From Rattus norvegicus (Eukaryota; Chordata; Mammalia; Rodentia; Muridae): DNA of 64,000 bases. Below the pieces are notes generated by a model, which was not told the DNA's origin, ran no database searches, and saw only the letters and a list, made by a program, of their open reading frames with translations. Positions within the stretch are counted from its first letter, which is position 1. Each line of letters starts with the position of its first letter. Below are positions 1 through 11,822 of the stretch, in pieces. The position numbers were made by a program, and so were the translations under genes. The stretch lies in the NCBI RefSeq assembly GCF_036323735.1, contig NW_026947395.1:124001-188000 (forward strand). The letters are read 5' to 3'.

Positions 1-1370
1 GCTATGAGAGCAGAATGAGGGTTAACAGGATGAAGCATTCTCCAGGAACCTCAAAGTTCTTGGCAATTGCAAACCATTCGAAAGACAAGCCCTTTTCCTG
101 CCACAAAGAGCAATTGACACAATTGACACTCATCTCCTGGAAGACAGAGCAGTAAGCAATTAGAAGAATACTTGCAGAAAAGAAATATTGATTTTTTAAT
201 ACTTTTAGACACTCACTTACATTGGAGTCAAAGTCTTTCTCTGTACTCACAAAAATCAAAGCTTAGATGTGATTTATTCTCACAGATTTTCATATCTCAT
301 ACTTTCTTTCTTAACACCAGGGTGTTTTCCAAAGTGTGCTAAGCATTGAGCAAAGTGTCCAAATATTTACATAGATGGTGCATACTTGTAGTCTTGGCAC
401 TAATGAAGTTCAGGCTGAAGGTTTACCATGGGTCTGAGTTCAGATTCACATGCTGTGTAAACAATCATTCAAATTAAGGAAAAGAAAAAGTTGACTGTAT
501 CTCAATTTTTTACCCATTCTAATCATTAATTAGTTAAAAATGTTAGGCAGAAAAACAGATCAGCCCACTTATTTCTATGCTTTTGTGTTGCCACAGGTAT
601 AGTCTCCAACCACCCAGTGTGTGTGTGTGTTGGACCCCAATTATTCTCTGTTGCTATTATGAATATTCAAACCCACACGATAAAGGTATAATTTCCTCAA
701 GACCCATTATTTTTGAAAGTAATGTAAAATCAAATAATCATTTGATTAAAAAAATGTTTATTGGTTTACATACATAAATTTAAAGCCAAGGAACATCTAG
801 ATGTCTGCACAATAATGACATGGTCAGAGACACATCTGAGCCATGAAAGAGAAGAAGGATCAACCAAACAGGACCATAACCCTTCATTCTGAACTGCCTT
901 CAATATGGCAGTTGTTATCTGTAACTTAATAGTTTGTCTCTTCATAGAACATGTTTTCTTAATGAAAGTATCACTGCGTAGGCATTAAATTTCTGTTTTC
1001 TTAATATTGTTCATGATATTCTATCAATCAGACTATTGATTTAAATTAAAAAAAAAGAGAAAAAAGAGGTGTTGTCTTGATATGTATTCCAGGGTAACCT
1101 GAAATTCCTTATTTCTCTCCCTCAGTCTCTTGAATGTGAGTATTCAAAAAGCAAGACATGGTGCCCGACTTGATAGAAATTTCTTCCTATCCTTTTATCT
1201 CAACATCTTAGAATTCCACCAAATTGCCTGTATTTCTGTACACATAGTATCTATACAGTTCATTCCTTTTTGTTCACTTTTGCATATGGCAGCTGCTGTG
1301 TGCTTGCTTGGTAACTTACATGGAAACATGTTCAATTCCAGCACAGCCTTGTCTGTTTTCAGATACCACT
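1..1370. other. Unassigned AT-rich sequence
   Basis: I recognise no gene or repeat family here. On the minus strand, positions 259 to 2 are open for 85 codons. Within that stretch, a pyrimidine-rich run ending in CAG near position 147 resembles a splice acceptor, with an open stretch down to a stop near position 2. It matches no family I know and could be chance. A short GT run lies near 620-632. Confidence 0.5.
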
Positions 1371-1416
1371 CTTTCTTCTTTCTACAGTTACATCTTTCTT
1401 CTTTCTACAGTTACAT
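1371..1416 (+). repeat. 23-bp perfect tandem duplication
   Basis: The 23-bp unit starting CTTTCTTCTTTCTACAG occurs twice in a row (1371-1393 and 1394-1416) with no mismatch. Perfect identity suggests a recent duplication, probably by replication slippage. No functional association is visible. Confidence 0.95.
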
Positions 1417-1990
1417 TCTGTTTTTCACAGTGTATCTTTTAATGTAGCTGTTAGCACTGTGGTGGCGACTACTTTTCATCTCGTTCACATTGTAGCCTTA
1501 TATGGAGACTGAGTATGTACTGCAACATTCTTATCATTATGTTTACCACCATACCAATCCATGAGTTCTCATGTAATGAGAAGCTCCAGTGTTTAGCTTA
1601 TTTTGGCTCCTTTGGGATTCTGCCTGTCCCTTCCCATTATATCTTCTGAAGTTCAATCTCATGTCTCTCAAGTATTGGAGATGTGGCAAACTCATTTTTC
1701 TCCCAGTCTGAAATCTTTTCCCTTCAAATGACATAACCTTTCCTGTTTTGTAGGGTGTATATGTCTTTGCTGAAGTTTGGGTTTTCTTGCCAAAAAATAC
1801 TTTTTCCTGATAAAGGTAGAATAGGAGATACCACAAGCCTATTAGGTTTTCTCTCTATTCACTGGATATAATGGAATTTCAGAGATATGTGAGTAGATCG
1901 GTTGCATGGTTGATCCACAAATCAAATGTGAGTTTCAGTATTTCCAAATTACAAATACACATGTTACCTATGTTTACAAATACCATATAA
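1417..1990. other. Unassigned sequence
   Basis: No gene or repeat recognised. The open stretch on the minus strand (1836 to 1543) has no family features I know. Confidence 0.5.
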
Positions 1991-2040
1991 GACACACACA
2001 CACACACACACGTACACACACACATGCACACACACTCACA
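1991..2040 (+). repeat. (CA)n microsatellite
   Basis: About 50 bp of CA dinucleotides with a few interruptions (CGTA, TGCA, CTCA). This is typical of rodent intergenic DNA and probably length-variable. It lies inside a spurious plus-strand open frame whose His/Thr run is simply translated CA repeat. Confidence 0.95.
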
Positions 2041-3029
2041 TGTATGCCACATACACATATGTTCCTATATATTCATGCAGAAACACAGACACAGAGAAAC
2101 AGAATACAAAAAGAGCACATGGAGATTGTACATGAATTAAAATGTTAGTATAAACAACAATGCAGGGTAACAGTATTTGTTTACATCCATTTTACCATTT
2201 GGTCACTTAAAGACAAGGCTGAGAAAACAATGTATTCCCAATGAGTTTGATTGTGTTTGAAATAAGTAAATTTCCCAAATCACTTATGTTGATCTGGTGT
2301 TGAATGTTTCTCAGCTACATGGGTCATGAGAATGTGTGCATGTCTACTCACACACATTTCAGATTTAACTTTGTGTACACTCTGTTTTGGGGAATTTCTC
2401 ATCATCGTACATAATTTTCATTTCTATTCACTAATTCATCACAAGATTAATTTTTATGGGGATAATAAAAAAACACAGCTCCCCAACAACAACAACAACA
2501 AAATCAAAGCAATACATAGTTTCCCATGGGGGCAGGAGACACAATCAGTTATACTAGCTTATTAGATCTATTAGATTAGATCTGCATCCATTCATGCAAA
2601 ATTTATAAAAATCTAAGTGTAGAGAACATGAGACAGACTTAAAGCTCTGACAATTATGTAGCAGGAGGTCTGTTGTACATACTTGACATTTCAGTGGACT
2701 CTGCTCATTAGAAAAATTGCTGGAATGCAGAGGATTCTATTGGGATGCATTTCACACTTATTTTGATGTACTGTAAATATTTCTCAATATTAACTTAAAA
2801 CAAACAAAAACAAGTAAACAACCTTCCTACAGCTAACACAGAAAATGAATACTTTTTTAAATTTGAAATATTTATAAAGAAACTTCCTTTTCATTAGTAG
2901 TTTCTGTATTTGTAAAGGAAGCTCTTTAGGTAGAGAGTGTGGCCTTTCCACTTACAGTTAAATTTCCAGAAAATCAACTCAAGAACCAGAATGTTATATT
3001 TACATTTAAATTTGTGCAATAAAAATGAT
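2041..3029. other. Unassigned AT-rich sequence
   Basis: No gene or family recognised. It contains a short (CAA)n run near 2485-2502. It ends where L1 5'-UTR similarity starts, around 3030. Confidence 0.5.
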
Positions 3030-3275
3030 TCGCGAGATTTCCAGAGGCTGCAGGACAGATTGACACATCTGCGCACCTCAGCCCAGATCCCTGATGCAAG
3101 GAGATATTGAACAGTGCATCTGGACACTGGGATATAGGAACAGTCAGCCACCGGTACACACAATTCTGGTCTGCAATGAGGACTTCGCTGAATGGCCAAA
3201 CTGTTCCCTGTACCCAAATCCCATAGGTGAGAGAGCTGCCTACACACATGAGAACAGACCACCAAAGAAAACCCA

Positions 3276-4350
3276 ATGCCTAGGGGCAAGCGTAGAAACC
3301 TAAGAAACAAAACCAATACTACTTGGCATCAGCAGAGCCCAGTTATCCCACCAAAGAAAACACTGGATATTTAAACTCACCAGAAAAGCAAGATTTAGTT
3401 TTCAAATCACATTTATTGATAGTGATGGAGAGATACCAAAAGAAATCTATTAGAAAAATGTAGGAAAACAAAAGTGAAAAAGTAGAAGCCCTTTGAGAGG
3501 AAACACAAACATCCATGAAAGAATTACAGGAAACATGACCAAATAGGTGGACGACTTGAAAATAGAAATAGAAATAATAAAGAAAGCAAAAGTTTACAAA
3601 GATGGAAATAGAAAAACAAAGGAAGAAACAAGGATCCGGAGATACAAGAATTTCCAACAGAATGTAAGAGATAGAAGAGGAATCTCAAGGCAGGACCTTC
3701 CATAGAAATCATTGATTCAACTGATGAAGATAATGTAAAAACAAAAAGTTCTTGGCCCAAAACATAAAGGAAATCCAGGAAAAAAATGAAAAGTTTAAAC
3801 CTGAGGTTAATAGGTATAGAAGAAAAAGATGACTCCCAACTTAATGGGCCGGTAAATATCTTCAACAAAATTAAAAAAGAAAACTTCCCTGACCTATAGA
3901 AAGTGATGCCCATAAACAAACAAGAAGCACACAGAATTCTAAATAGATTTGAGGAGAAAGAAATTCCTCCCATCACATAATCGTCAAAACACCAAATGTG
4001 CAAAACAAAGAAAGAATATTAAAAGTAGTAAGGGAAAAAGGTACAAGTGACATATATAGTCAGACCTATAAGAATTACACCAGATTTCTCACCAGAGACT
4101 ATGAAATTGAGAATATCCTGGACAGATGTCAAAAAGACCCTAAGAGAGCAAAATTGCCAGACCAGGTTATTGTATCCAGTAAAATGTTCAAGTAACATAC
4201 ACAGAGAAACCAAGATATTCCATGACAAAACCAAATTTATGAAATCTCTTACAGCAAATCCAGGCCAACAAAAGAAAATACATGGAAAACTCCAACACAA
4301 GGAGAGAAAATACATCATACCGAAAACAAGAATATAATGTCCTTGCAATG
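3276..4350 (+). pseudogene. L1 ORF1 pseudogene (RNA-binding chaperone)
   Basis: In intact L1, ORF1 encodes the coiled-coil, RRM and C-terminal-domain protein that trimerises and coats L1 RNA in the cytoplasmic ribonucleoprotein. Here the likely original start is the ATG at 3276, followed by a basic N-terminus encoded by AGGGGCAAGCG. The span of about 1.07 kb matches a full-length murine-type ORF1. The C-terminal third (about 3998-4340) is recognisable in two frames (3998-4195 and 4047-4337), showing at least one frameshift. Stops break the middle. No functional product is expected. The assignment rests on order within the L1 and on similarity to the minus-strand copy at 61.0-62.1 kb. Confidence 0.8.
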
Positions 4351-4394
4351 AAATGAAAAGAGAGACAAAGAAACATAATTCTACCTCTAATTAG

Positions 4395-7245
4395 AAAAAT
4401 GAATATCTCTTTACATCAATGGACTCAATTCCCCAATGAAAAGGCACAGACTCACAGAATGGATACAGAAAGAGTATGAAGCATTTAGCTGTAGGCAGGA
4501 AACACACCTCAGAGACGAAGACGGACACTACCTCAGAGTACATGGCTGGAAAACAAATTCCAAGAAAATTGCCTGAAGAAGCAAGCTGAAGTTGGATATA
4601 ATATCAAATAAAATTGAATTTCAAATAAAAGTCTTTAACAAAAGATAAGGAAGGAAATGGCTTTCTAAGGAGGATAAGGAGGATGATGACTTCATAGCCA
4701 TCATAGGATATATCCACCAAGATGAACTCTCAAACCTATGTATCTATACTCCAAATGAAAGGGCACCTGCATTCATAAAAACGTTACTAAAGTACAAAGC
4801 ATACATTGCACTTCACATAATAGATAACAGTAGGAGATTTCAACACCCCACTCTCATCACTGGTGAGATCATGGAAACAGAATTTGGACAGAGATGTAGA
4901 GAAAGTAACAGAAGTTATGAACCAAATTTATTTAACAGATATTTATAGAACATTCCATCCTAAAAATAAAAGGATATACATTATTTTCAGAACCTCAATG
5001 AACCTTCTCCAAAATTAACCATGTAATTGGTCACTAAACAGGTCTCAATATATACAGGAAGATAGAAATTATCCCATGCATTCTATAAGATCACCACACA
5101 CTAAGACTGGTCTTGGACAAAAACAATAATGACAGAAAGCTCATGTATACATGGAAATTGAACCATGCTCTACTCTATGACAACTTGAAATTAAAGAGTT
5201 CTTAGAACTTAATGAAAATGAAGATACAACATTCCCAAACATTAGTGACACAATGAAAGCAGTATTAGAGGAAAACTTATAGCTCGGAATGCTTGGTAGA
5301 AGAAACAGTAGAGAGCATATATCAGCAGCTTGACAGCACACTTAAAGCTCTAGAACAAAAAGAAATAAGTAAACCCAAGAGGTGTAGAAGGCAGGAAATA
5401 ATCAAACTCAGAGCTGAAATGAACCAAGTAGAAACAAAAAACTTTACAAATAATCAACAACACCAGAAGCTGTTTCTTTGAGAAAAACAACAAGATATAT
5501 AAACCCTTAGTCAGACTAACCCGTGGTCACAGAGACTGTATCCACAGTAACAAACTGAGAAATGAAAGGGAGACATAATAACAGAATTTGAAGAAATTGC
5601 AAAAATCATGAGACTCCACTATAAAAGCCTATATTCGAAAAATTGGAAAATATGGAGGCAATGGACAATTTTGTAAACAGATACCAGGTACCAATGTTAA
5701 AACAGGAACAAATAAACCATCTAAACAACCCCATTCATCCTAAAGTAATAAAAGCAGTTTTTAAAGGTCTCCCAAACAAAAAGATCCCAGTTCCAGTTGG
5801 GTTCAGTACAGGATTTTATTAAGCCTTCATAGAAGACCTCATAAAAATACTATCCAAACTAATCCACAAAATTAAAACAGTGCACTATCATATAGCTTCT
5901 ATGTAGCCACAATTAGTCTTATACCTAAACCACACAAAGACCAAACAAAGAAAGAGAACTTCAGATCAACTTCCATTATGAATATTTATGCAAAAATACT
6001 CAATAAAATACTTGTAAACCAAATCTAAAAAAAACATCAAAATATTCATCCGTCATGATCAGGGATGCAGCAACGTTTTAATATACAGAAACCCATCAAT
6101 GTGATCCAACATGTAAACAAACTCAAAGATAAGGACATATGGTCATTTCATTAGATGCTAAGAAAGCATTTGACAAAATTCAACAGCAATTCAGGATAAA
6201 AGTCGTGGAAAGATCAGGTATTGAAGGTCCATGTCTAAACATAGTGAAAGAAATATACAGAAAACCTCTAGCTAAGATCAATCTAAATGGAGAGAAACTT
6301 GAAGCAATCTCACTAAAATCAAGGACTATACAAGGCTGCCCACTCTGTCCCTACTTATTCAACAGTTCTTCATGTCATAGCCAGAGCAATCAGACAGCAA
6401 ATGGAAGACAAAGGGATGCAAATTGGAAGGGAAGAAATCAAAATATCACTATTTGCACATGATATGATTGTGTAATTAAGTGATCCCAAAAGTTCCAACA
6501 GATAACTTTTTTACCTGATAAACAACTTCAGAAAAATGTCAGGGTATAAAATGAACTCAAAATACCAGGAGCCTTCTTCTCCTCAATGTATCCATAGACA
6601 GGCTGAGAAATAAAATAGTGATTTCACACACTTCACAATAGTCCCAAATAATATAAAGTATCTTGGTGTGAGTTTAACCAAAAAAGTGAATGATCTGTAT
6701 GCAAGAAGTTCAAGTATCTGAAGAAAGAATTTGAAGACGGTCTCAGAAGATAGAAAGAGCTTCCATGCTCATGGATTGACAGTAGTAATATAGTAAAGGT
6801 GACCATTTTGCCAAAACCAAACTACACATTCAATGCAATCTCCATCAAAAATCCAACTCAATACTTTAATAGAGATAGAAAGAGTGATGTGAAAATTCAT
6901 TTGGATTAAGAAAAAGCCAGGATAGTGAAACTATCTTCAGCAATAAAAGAACTTCTGGGAGAATCATCAACCCAGAATTCAATCAGTATTACAGAGCAAC
7001 AGTGAAAAAAAACTGCATAGTGTTGGTACAGAGACAGACAGATCAAGAAGTGGAATAGAACTGAAGACTCAGAAATGAACCTAAACACCTATCAGTTGAT
7101 CTTTGGTAAAGGAGATAAAATCATCCAAAGGAAGAAACATATCATTTTTCAAAAATAGGGCTTGTTCTACTGGAAGCCAGCATGTAGAAGAAGTGAAAAT
7201 ATCCCATTCTTATGACCATGTACAAAGTGTAAGTCCAACAAGAGA
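4395..7245 (+). pseudogene. L1 ORF2 pseudogene (endonuclease and RT), truncated
   Basis: ORF2 normally carries an APE-type endonuclease, a reverse transcriptase and a C-terminal Cys-rich region, and performs target-primed reverse transcription. The endonuclease region is at about 4395-5100. A linker containing the peptide KPKRCRRQEIIKLRAEMNQVE is at 5370-5430. The RT domain is best preserved at 6139-6462, with the block LDAKKAFDKIQ. The RT catalytic box that should read F-A-D-D reads F-A-H-D at 6452-6463 and is followed by an in-frame TAA at 6473, so the enzyme is dead. The C-terminal quarter is absent. The plus-strand frames are shifted many times. Confidence 0.85.
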
Positions 7246-7279
7246 GAGAAGGGGGAGAGAGAGAGGGGGGAGAGAGGAG

Positions 7280-7324
<45 letters not shown>

Positions 7325-7482
7325 AGAGAGAGAGAAGGAGAGAGAGATTGAGAGAGAGAGAGAAGGAGGAGGAGGAGGTGGAGGAGGCGGAGAAGAAGAA
7401 GAAGAAGAAGAAGAAGAAGAAGAAGAAGAAGAAGAAGAAGAAGAAGAAGAAGAAGAAGAAGAAGAAGAAGGAGGAGAAGAGA
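7239..7482 (+). repeat. Purine tract: (GA)n, (GGAGA)n, then (GAA)n
   Basis: About 245 bp are almost purely purine on the plus strand: GA/GGGAGA blocks (7239-7370), a GGAGGA transition, then about 27 GAA/AAG triplets (7391-7470). It abuts the abrupt 3' end of the plus-strand L1. Long homopurine-homopyrimidine tracts with mirror symmetry can form triplex (H-DNA) and stall replication. The plus-strand frame reading Arg/Glu repeats here is not a gene. Confidence 0.95.
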
Positions 7483-7493
7483 TTGAAACAGAA

Positions 7494-7503
7494 CGAAAAC
7501 TAA
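7494..7503. repeat. Target-site duplication, left copy
   Basis: CGAAAACTAA, identical to the copy at 7613-7622. The two copies flank the short L1 tail and mark its insertion. The match extends to about 15 bp with one mismatch. Confidence 0.8.
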
Positions 7504-7612
7504 GCTTTTTTTTTTTTAATTAACTTGAGTATTTCTTATATACATTTCGAGTGTTATTCCCTTTCCCGGTTTCCGGGCAAACATCCCCCTCCCCCCTCCC
7601 CTTCCTTATGGG
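7504..7612 (-). mobile_element. L1: Severely 5'-truncated L1 tail (~105 bp)
   Basis: Read on the minus strand this is only the last ~95 bp of a rat-type L1 3' UTR followed by a poly(A), visible on the plus strand as T12 near 7507. The terminal motif TTAACTTGAGTATTTCTTA matches the ends of the L1 copies at 34.6 kb and 56.5 kb. Perfect 10-bp flanking duplications show a complete target-primed insertion that aborted early. Confidence 0.9.
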
Positions 7613-7622
7613 CGAAAACTAA
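7613..7622. repeat. Target-site duplication, right copy
   Basis: CGAAAACTAA, the partner of 7494-7503. Confidence 0.8.
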
Positions 7623-8789
7623 ACTTTAATTCTTCCCCATTCCCTGTCTTCCTCAGCTGTTGTGTAGGTAGTCATGTTAGTAAGACATTATGAGTGTAAT
7701 TTCTGGTGTTACTTTGAGAAACCATCTCATTGTAAACTTTAGTCTTTTACAATCTTCTCGCACCCTCCTCTGTAATGTATCTCAGCCTTGAATCAAGTGA
7801 CATTTTGTAGATAGAGCCATTGAGACTGGATTTGAAATTGCTATCCTGCAGTTTGAATGGCTGGAATTTTTACTGTGATCTTTGTTGCAGAGACTGTAAT
7901 TAATTCTGTATATAAGGACACATGGCTTTGATTGTTGTTAGGTAAGATACTTGCTTAAGTAACTAAGGGGCTTTACATTCTCCCAAATAACCACACCTTC
8001 AATAGCCTTCTACACATGGGTAACTTACCAGTACCATCCATGTTCATTGAAGAGGACTTAAGCAAAATTAGAGAGTTGTTGGCTATCACCAAGCTATTTA
8101 TGCCACTTCCCTGCCATCGTGGATATTCTGCCATGTTATCATTGTGTTTTCCAGGCATGATGTGAACAATCAGTAAAAACTGACAAGAGTGATGATTGTA
8201 ATTACAGGTTATACTAGAAATTCGACCTGTGCCTGCCATATCTTCCTGTATTAGAACATTGACTTTCTGATAGGCAGGAGAATGTAAAAGTTAAATTTAG
8301 TCTTAACTAAATAAGGAAATTAAAATTTTCCTGCTCTAGCACGTTTAATTAATTGAAGCAAAATAAAATCTATTTACTTGATGTTGGGGAAATATCATTA
8401 AACAATATAATCCTTAATCCTTTTAAGAGATTTTTAGTCACAGATATTCATTAGCTGTCACACTGTGTAAAACTATCATCAGGATTGTGATGATGAAATA
8501 TTGTTTTATGCAAATCCATAATAATAATGAAGAAAATTATGTACCAAGCTTCATGCTTAGGTAACTAATTGCATGTATTCAATTGTATATCAATTGTATC
8601 TAGGTATCAAATGCATAATAATTATGATTAAAATAATAACTAGATATCAAAATAAACATACTAGAGTTACCAAGTGGACATGGAAATAAAATCCTTTAGA
8701 ATAATCAAAAATATTTATTAAAAGCCAAATCATGAAAACATTGTATATATAAAAGCAGCCTGGAGCTCTATGTCACCTTAAAGTGTTAG
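7623..8789. other. Unassigned AT-rich sequence
   Basis: No gene or family recognised. The open stretch on the minus strand (8239 to 7973) has no recognisable domain. Confidence 0.5.
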
Positions 8790-8955
8790 AGTGTGTACCA
8801 GTGAGGTGGTTTAGCAGATAAAATATCATGGCATGAGTAACCAAGAACCTAAATTTGATACCTACTCATATATGTTTGGAAGACTTCTATATTCACTACA
8901 TGACCAGAACACATAAAAGTCTTACACAGAATATTAATAATGAGACTAATGAGAA
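8790..8955 (+). mobile_element. Old B3/B4-like SINE remnant
   Basis: The order GTGAGGTGGTTTAGCAGATAA, then ACCTAAATTTGATACC and a purine/A-rich tail follows the tRNA-derived head of rodent B3-type SINEs (A box, then a degenerate B box GTTCGATYCC). It is heavily diverged. It could also be a related ID/B4 hybrid. Confidence 0.5.
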
Positions 8956-9420
8956 CAATAATACTAAGAAAAAGAAAAAACTAAACTCTAGGAATATTTT
9001 AAAGAAATAATGTATTGGCCTTAAAATAGAAAATTCAACGCATTTTCTTAGTACTTTAACTATTCAAAAAAAAGTAAAAGTCTCTTACTTCATTCTATAT
9101 GAAAGCAAAAACACATCAGATGGATTATGTAAAGAAAGAGAGAACTGCAAACTGTAAAATTAATATAGTCATTGCAGAGGAAAGAAACAGACACTAACCC
9201 AAGGTTATGTAAGTAACCATTTGAAGGATTTAGTGCATAATTTTAACATATTTAATTGAACACATCTTACGATGATAAAGAAAAGAAAGCTGGAAAAAAT
9301 AATGCCTGAATATAGTCATAGCACTTAAAATGTGGCAAGCTGTCTCAAGTTCAATGATACCCTGAAATACATCAGAAAGCTATAAATAGGTTGATTTTAT
9401 TATGGAGTAAGTACTGTAGT
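8956..9420. other. Unassigned sequence
   Basis: AT-rich; no gene or repeat recognised. Confidence 0.5.
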
Positions 9421-9600
9421 ATTAGCTTAGTGGTTAAGAGCACTTACTGTTCTTAAGAGCAAACAGGTTCAGTTTCCAACACCCATGAAGCCACTTGCAA
9501 CCATCTGTATAAGCAGCTCCTGGTCTCCCCAGGTACCTGTGTTCGTGTGCACAAATCTATACATAGACATTCACACATAACAGATCATTAAAACAAAATG
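9421..9600 (+). mobile_element. B2/B3 family SINE
   Basis: Pol III-derived SINE. Diagnostic pieces in order are TGGTTAAGAGCACTTACTG, a B-box-like CAGGTTCAGTTTCC, CACCCATGAAG, CAACCATCTGTA and the 3' part GTACCTGTGTTCGTGTGCAC, ending in an A-rich tail near 9595. The 3' half is closer to B3 than B2. It lacks the first ~15 bases of the consensus and is moderately diverged. Confidence 0.8.
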
Positions 9601-9819
9601 ATTCATAAATATATTTTCTGCACAAATTATAAAGAGTAAGCCTTCTACATATGCAATCACAATTGATGCAATGTAATAAGAAAGGAGAAAATTCACACAT
9701 AGTATGAAGAGTAAATTAAGGATTAATGCTTACACAGTTCAGTAAGCATAAAACGCTAAACTTCATGATTGAATTCCAATGTAAATGATAAAAAGAATCT
9801 AGCATTTGAATCTATAAGT

Positions 9820-10190
9820 GAATCTATTTATAAATTATTTTACTTATTTACATTCTTTCCATTGTACACTCTCCTGGTCCCCTCCCACAATTCCTTATCC
9901 CATTCCACCTCTTCCTTCCCTGACTCCAAGAGGATGATCCCCATATCCTGCCAGACACCATAATCCCTGTGGCCTCAAGTCTCTCAAGGATTAGGCCAGA
10001 CCAATCAGTCCTCTGCTATACATGTGTCAGGGCATCAGACCAACTAGTGTATGCTGCCTGGTTGGTGGCTCAGTGTCTGGGAGATCTCAGAGGTCTGGAT
10101 TATTTGAGACTGCTGGTCTTCCTATAGAGGTTGCCCTCTGCTACAACTTCGCCAATCCTTCCCCTATTCAACAAATGACAGAAGTCAGAG
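9820..10190 (-). mobile_element. L1: Old L1 (Lx-type) 3'-UTR fragment
   Basis: The plus strand shows the reverse complement of a rodent L1 3' UTR: a C/T-rich stretch with TCCCCTCCCACAATTCC, then AGATCTCAGAGGTCTGGATT and GAGACTGCTGGTCTTCCTAT. This is characteristic of older murine (Lx-like) L1. No ORF2 is attached. Confidence 0.7.
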
Positions 10191-10679
10191 ACTGATACCA
10201 TTTTAAAATATATGTCTCATTTAATTTTGAATGGTATACTATGGGTTCTTTCACATAAAATTGATGACTATATGTATTTATTATAATCTCTGAGATGGAA
10301 ATTGGCAGTATTTATACAAATATTACATTACTTAACAGCCTTGACATCATTCCAACAACGTGTTTTGTAATTTATACAAAATATAATGTAAAAAATCACC
10401 ACTGAGTACAGTGCCTGAGTCAGTGTCCATGCTGATTTTCTGTAGCTAATTTTAGTTAATGATAATGAAATTAATATGGAAGCCACCATGAGGTTATTAT
10501 TTAAAAAAATGAGTATACTGCCATTTATTAAATGCATGATGTTCCATGAAGAAATTTCCCATGCACATGTATCAAGATATATTGTTAAATGAAAAACACA
10601 TGACAGAATATAGCATTATGTAATCAAACTTCATAAACAGAAGATTTACACATATTCTATAATTTTGTCAATGTAGAGT
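10191..10679. other. Unassigned AT-rich sequence
   Basis: No gene or family recognised. Confidence 0.5.
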
Positions 10680-10770
10680 AAACCTGCTACAAGAGCATGG
10701 GAGGCAGTAGACAGAACACTGGCAGTTCTAGGTCAATTTGAGCTACACACTGAGACCCAATTTTAAAAAC
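10680..10770 (+). mobile_element. Old B1 SINE fragment (7SL-derived)
   Basis: GGGAGGCAGTAGACAGAACA, then AGTTCTAGGTCAATTTGAGC, CTACACACTGAGACCC and an A-rich end follow the right part of a B1 element. About a quarter of positions differ from the B1 I know, so it is an ancient copy. Confidence 0.65.
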
Positions 10771-11449
10771 AAATAGAGCAGATTTGAAAGAATGTCTGCC
10801 AAACCGTTCTTAGTGGTTACATTTGGAAGTTTTAAGAAAGCAAGTTATTCTTTGACAATTCCATACATGCATAACACATTTTTGGAAGCCCTCTACACTC
10901 TAAGTCTAATATCTTTCCCAAAAAACAATACCCTGTTAATACCAAATCACAATAGCACGTGCATGTCTTTTATCATTTTTGCTTCATGACCCCCTGGATA
11001 TAACCTGAGCCTCTTCTGTGAACATGTGCTTGAAGCTATACATATAACAACTGGGAAGACACCCGTAGCTACATCATTTTCTATTCTCCAGCACTGCGCT
11101 TAGTTCCTTTGAATAGTCAGGATCAATTTTGTATAGAGTCTGTTCAGATAGATGTAACTATTGTGAGTTCCTGAGTGACACAAATGTATCATGCTCAGAG
11201 GACAGCATCTCACAGATCTCCTTACGTATTAATTAGCACTTGAAAGAAGCCAAGCCCTGCATCTCACCTTACCTCTAAACTGGAAGTTATCTCCCATGGG
11301 TTATCATTTGAAAATGAAAACTGAGTTTTCTCCAAGGCAATCTCACTGTGTAACCAAACTAGTTTTAAGGGTAGACTGCATATAAAGCACTAAGGGAACG
11401 CAATATTATCTTTGGAAGATCCTTGTTAGGACTTTTTCTTCAGAATGTA
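10771..11449. other. Unassigned sequence
   Basis: No gene or family recognised with confidence. A 65-codon open frame at 10792-10989 has no recognisable features. Confidence 0.45.
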
Positions 11450-11822
11450 TTTTTCCTTTTGTTATTTATTTATCTATTAATTTTTGCTCTGTATGTTTTG
11501 TGTGTATATTTTTCCAGGTTTTATGTTTCCATGGAATTCCTGAGTGTGTGAATTGAAGTCTGGGTCTCTGTGTCTGTATCTGATTTTTGTAGCATGCATT
11601 GGCTCTTTTCTATCTGCTTGTTTTGTTCTACTCCAGTTCATTAACTTTCATTTTACTTTTAACTCTTAGATTACTGTTTTCTAATGAGAGTCAGAAGAAT
11701 GTAGATACAGAAGACTAGAGAGGGATAGAAGAATGGGGTAATAGAGGGAAGGGAAACAATAATTCAAATATATTGCATGAGAAAGTCTAATTTTAAGAAA
11801 AGAATTTTAAAAACATAATTTC
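11450..11822 (+). mobile_element. L1: Old L1 3' end, plus strand
   Basis: The stretch has the layout of an old rodent L1 3' terminus: T-rich start, ATTCCTGAGTGTGTGAATTG, GGGTCTCTGTGTCTGTATCT, TTCTAATGAGAGTCAGAAG, then a G-rich run and AATATATTGCATGAGAAAG with an A-rich end. Diverged, no ORF. Confidence 0.6.

Larger units (their letters stand above)
3030..7245 (+). mobile_element. L1: LINE-1 (L1), plus strand, 3' truncated
   Basis: This is a non-LTR retrotransposon copy in the order 5' UTR (about 3030-3275), ORF1 (about 3276-4350), short spacer, and ORF2 (about 4395-7245). The 5' UTR part resembles the reverse complement of the 5' UTR in the minus-strand L1 at 62.1-63.2 kb, giving an internal cross-check. 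The last ~1 kb of ORF2 and the 3' UTR are missing, and the copy stops against a GA-rich tract. Many frameshifts and stops break both ORFs, so it is an old, dead copy. The 3' loss is unusual, because L1 copies normally lose the 5' end. It implies a later deletion, recombination at the purine tract, or an inversion-type event. Confidence 0.9.

Noticed and set aside
2..259. Minus-strand 85-codon frame with a possible splice acceptor, as an exon of a host gene
   Set aside because: No recognisable domain, cut by the window edge, and splice-like sites are common in T-rich DNA; kept only as a remark.
3343..4003. Long minus-strand frames (104 and 159 codons) with hydrophobic segments
   Set aside because: They are antisense to L1 ORF1, whose A-rich sense strand gives T-rich, hydrophobic antisense translations.
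7103..7351. Plus-strand frame with Arg/Glu repeats
   Set aside because: L1 ORF2 residue followed by translated GA-rich simple repeat.
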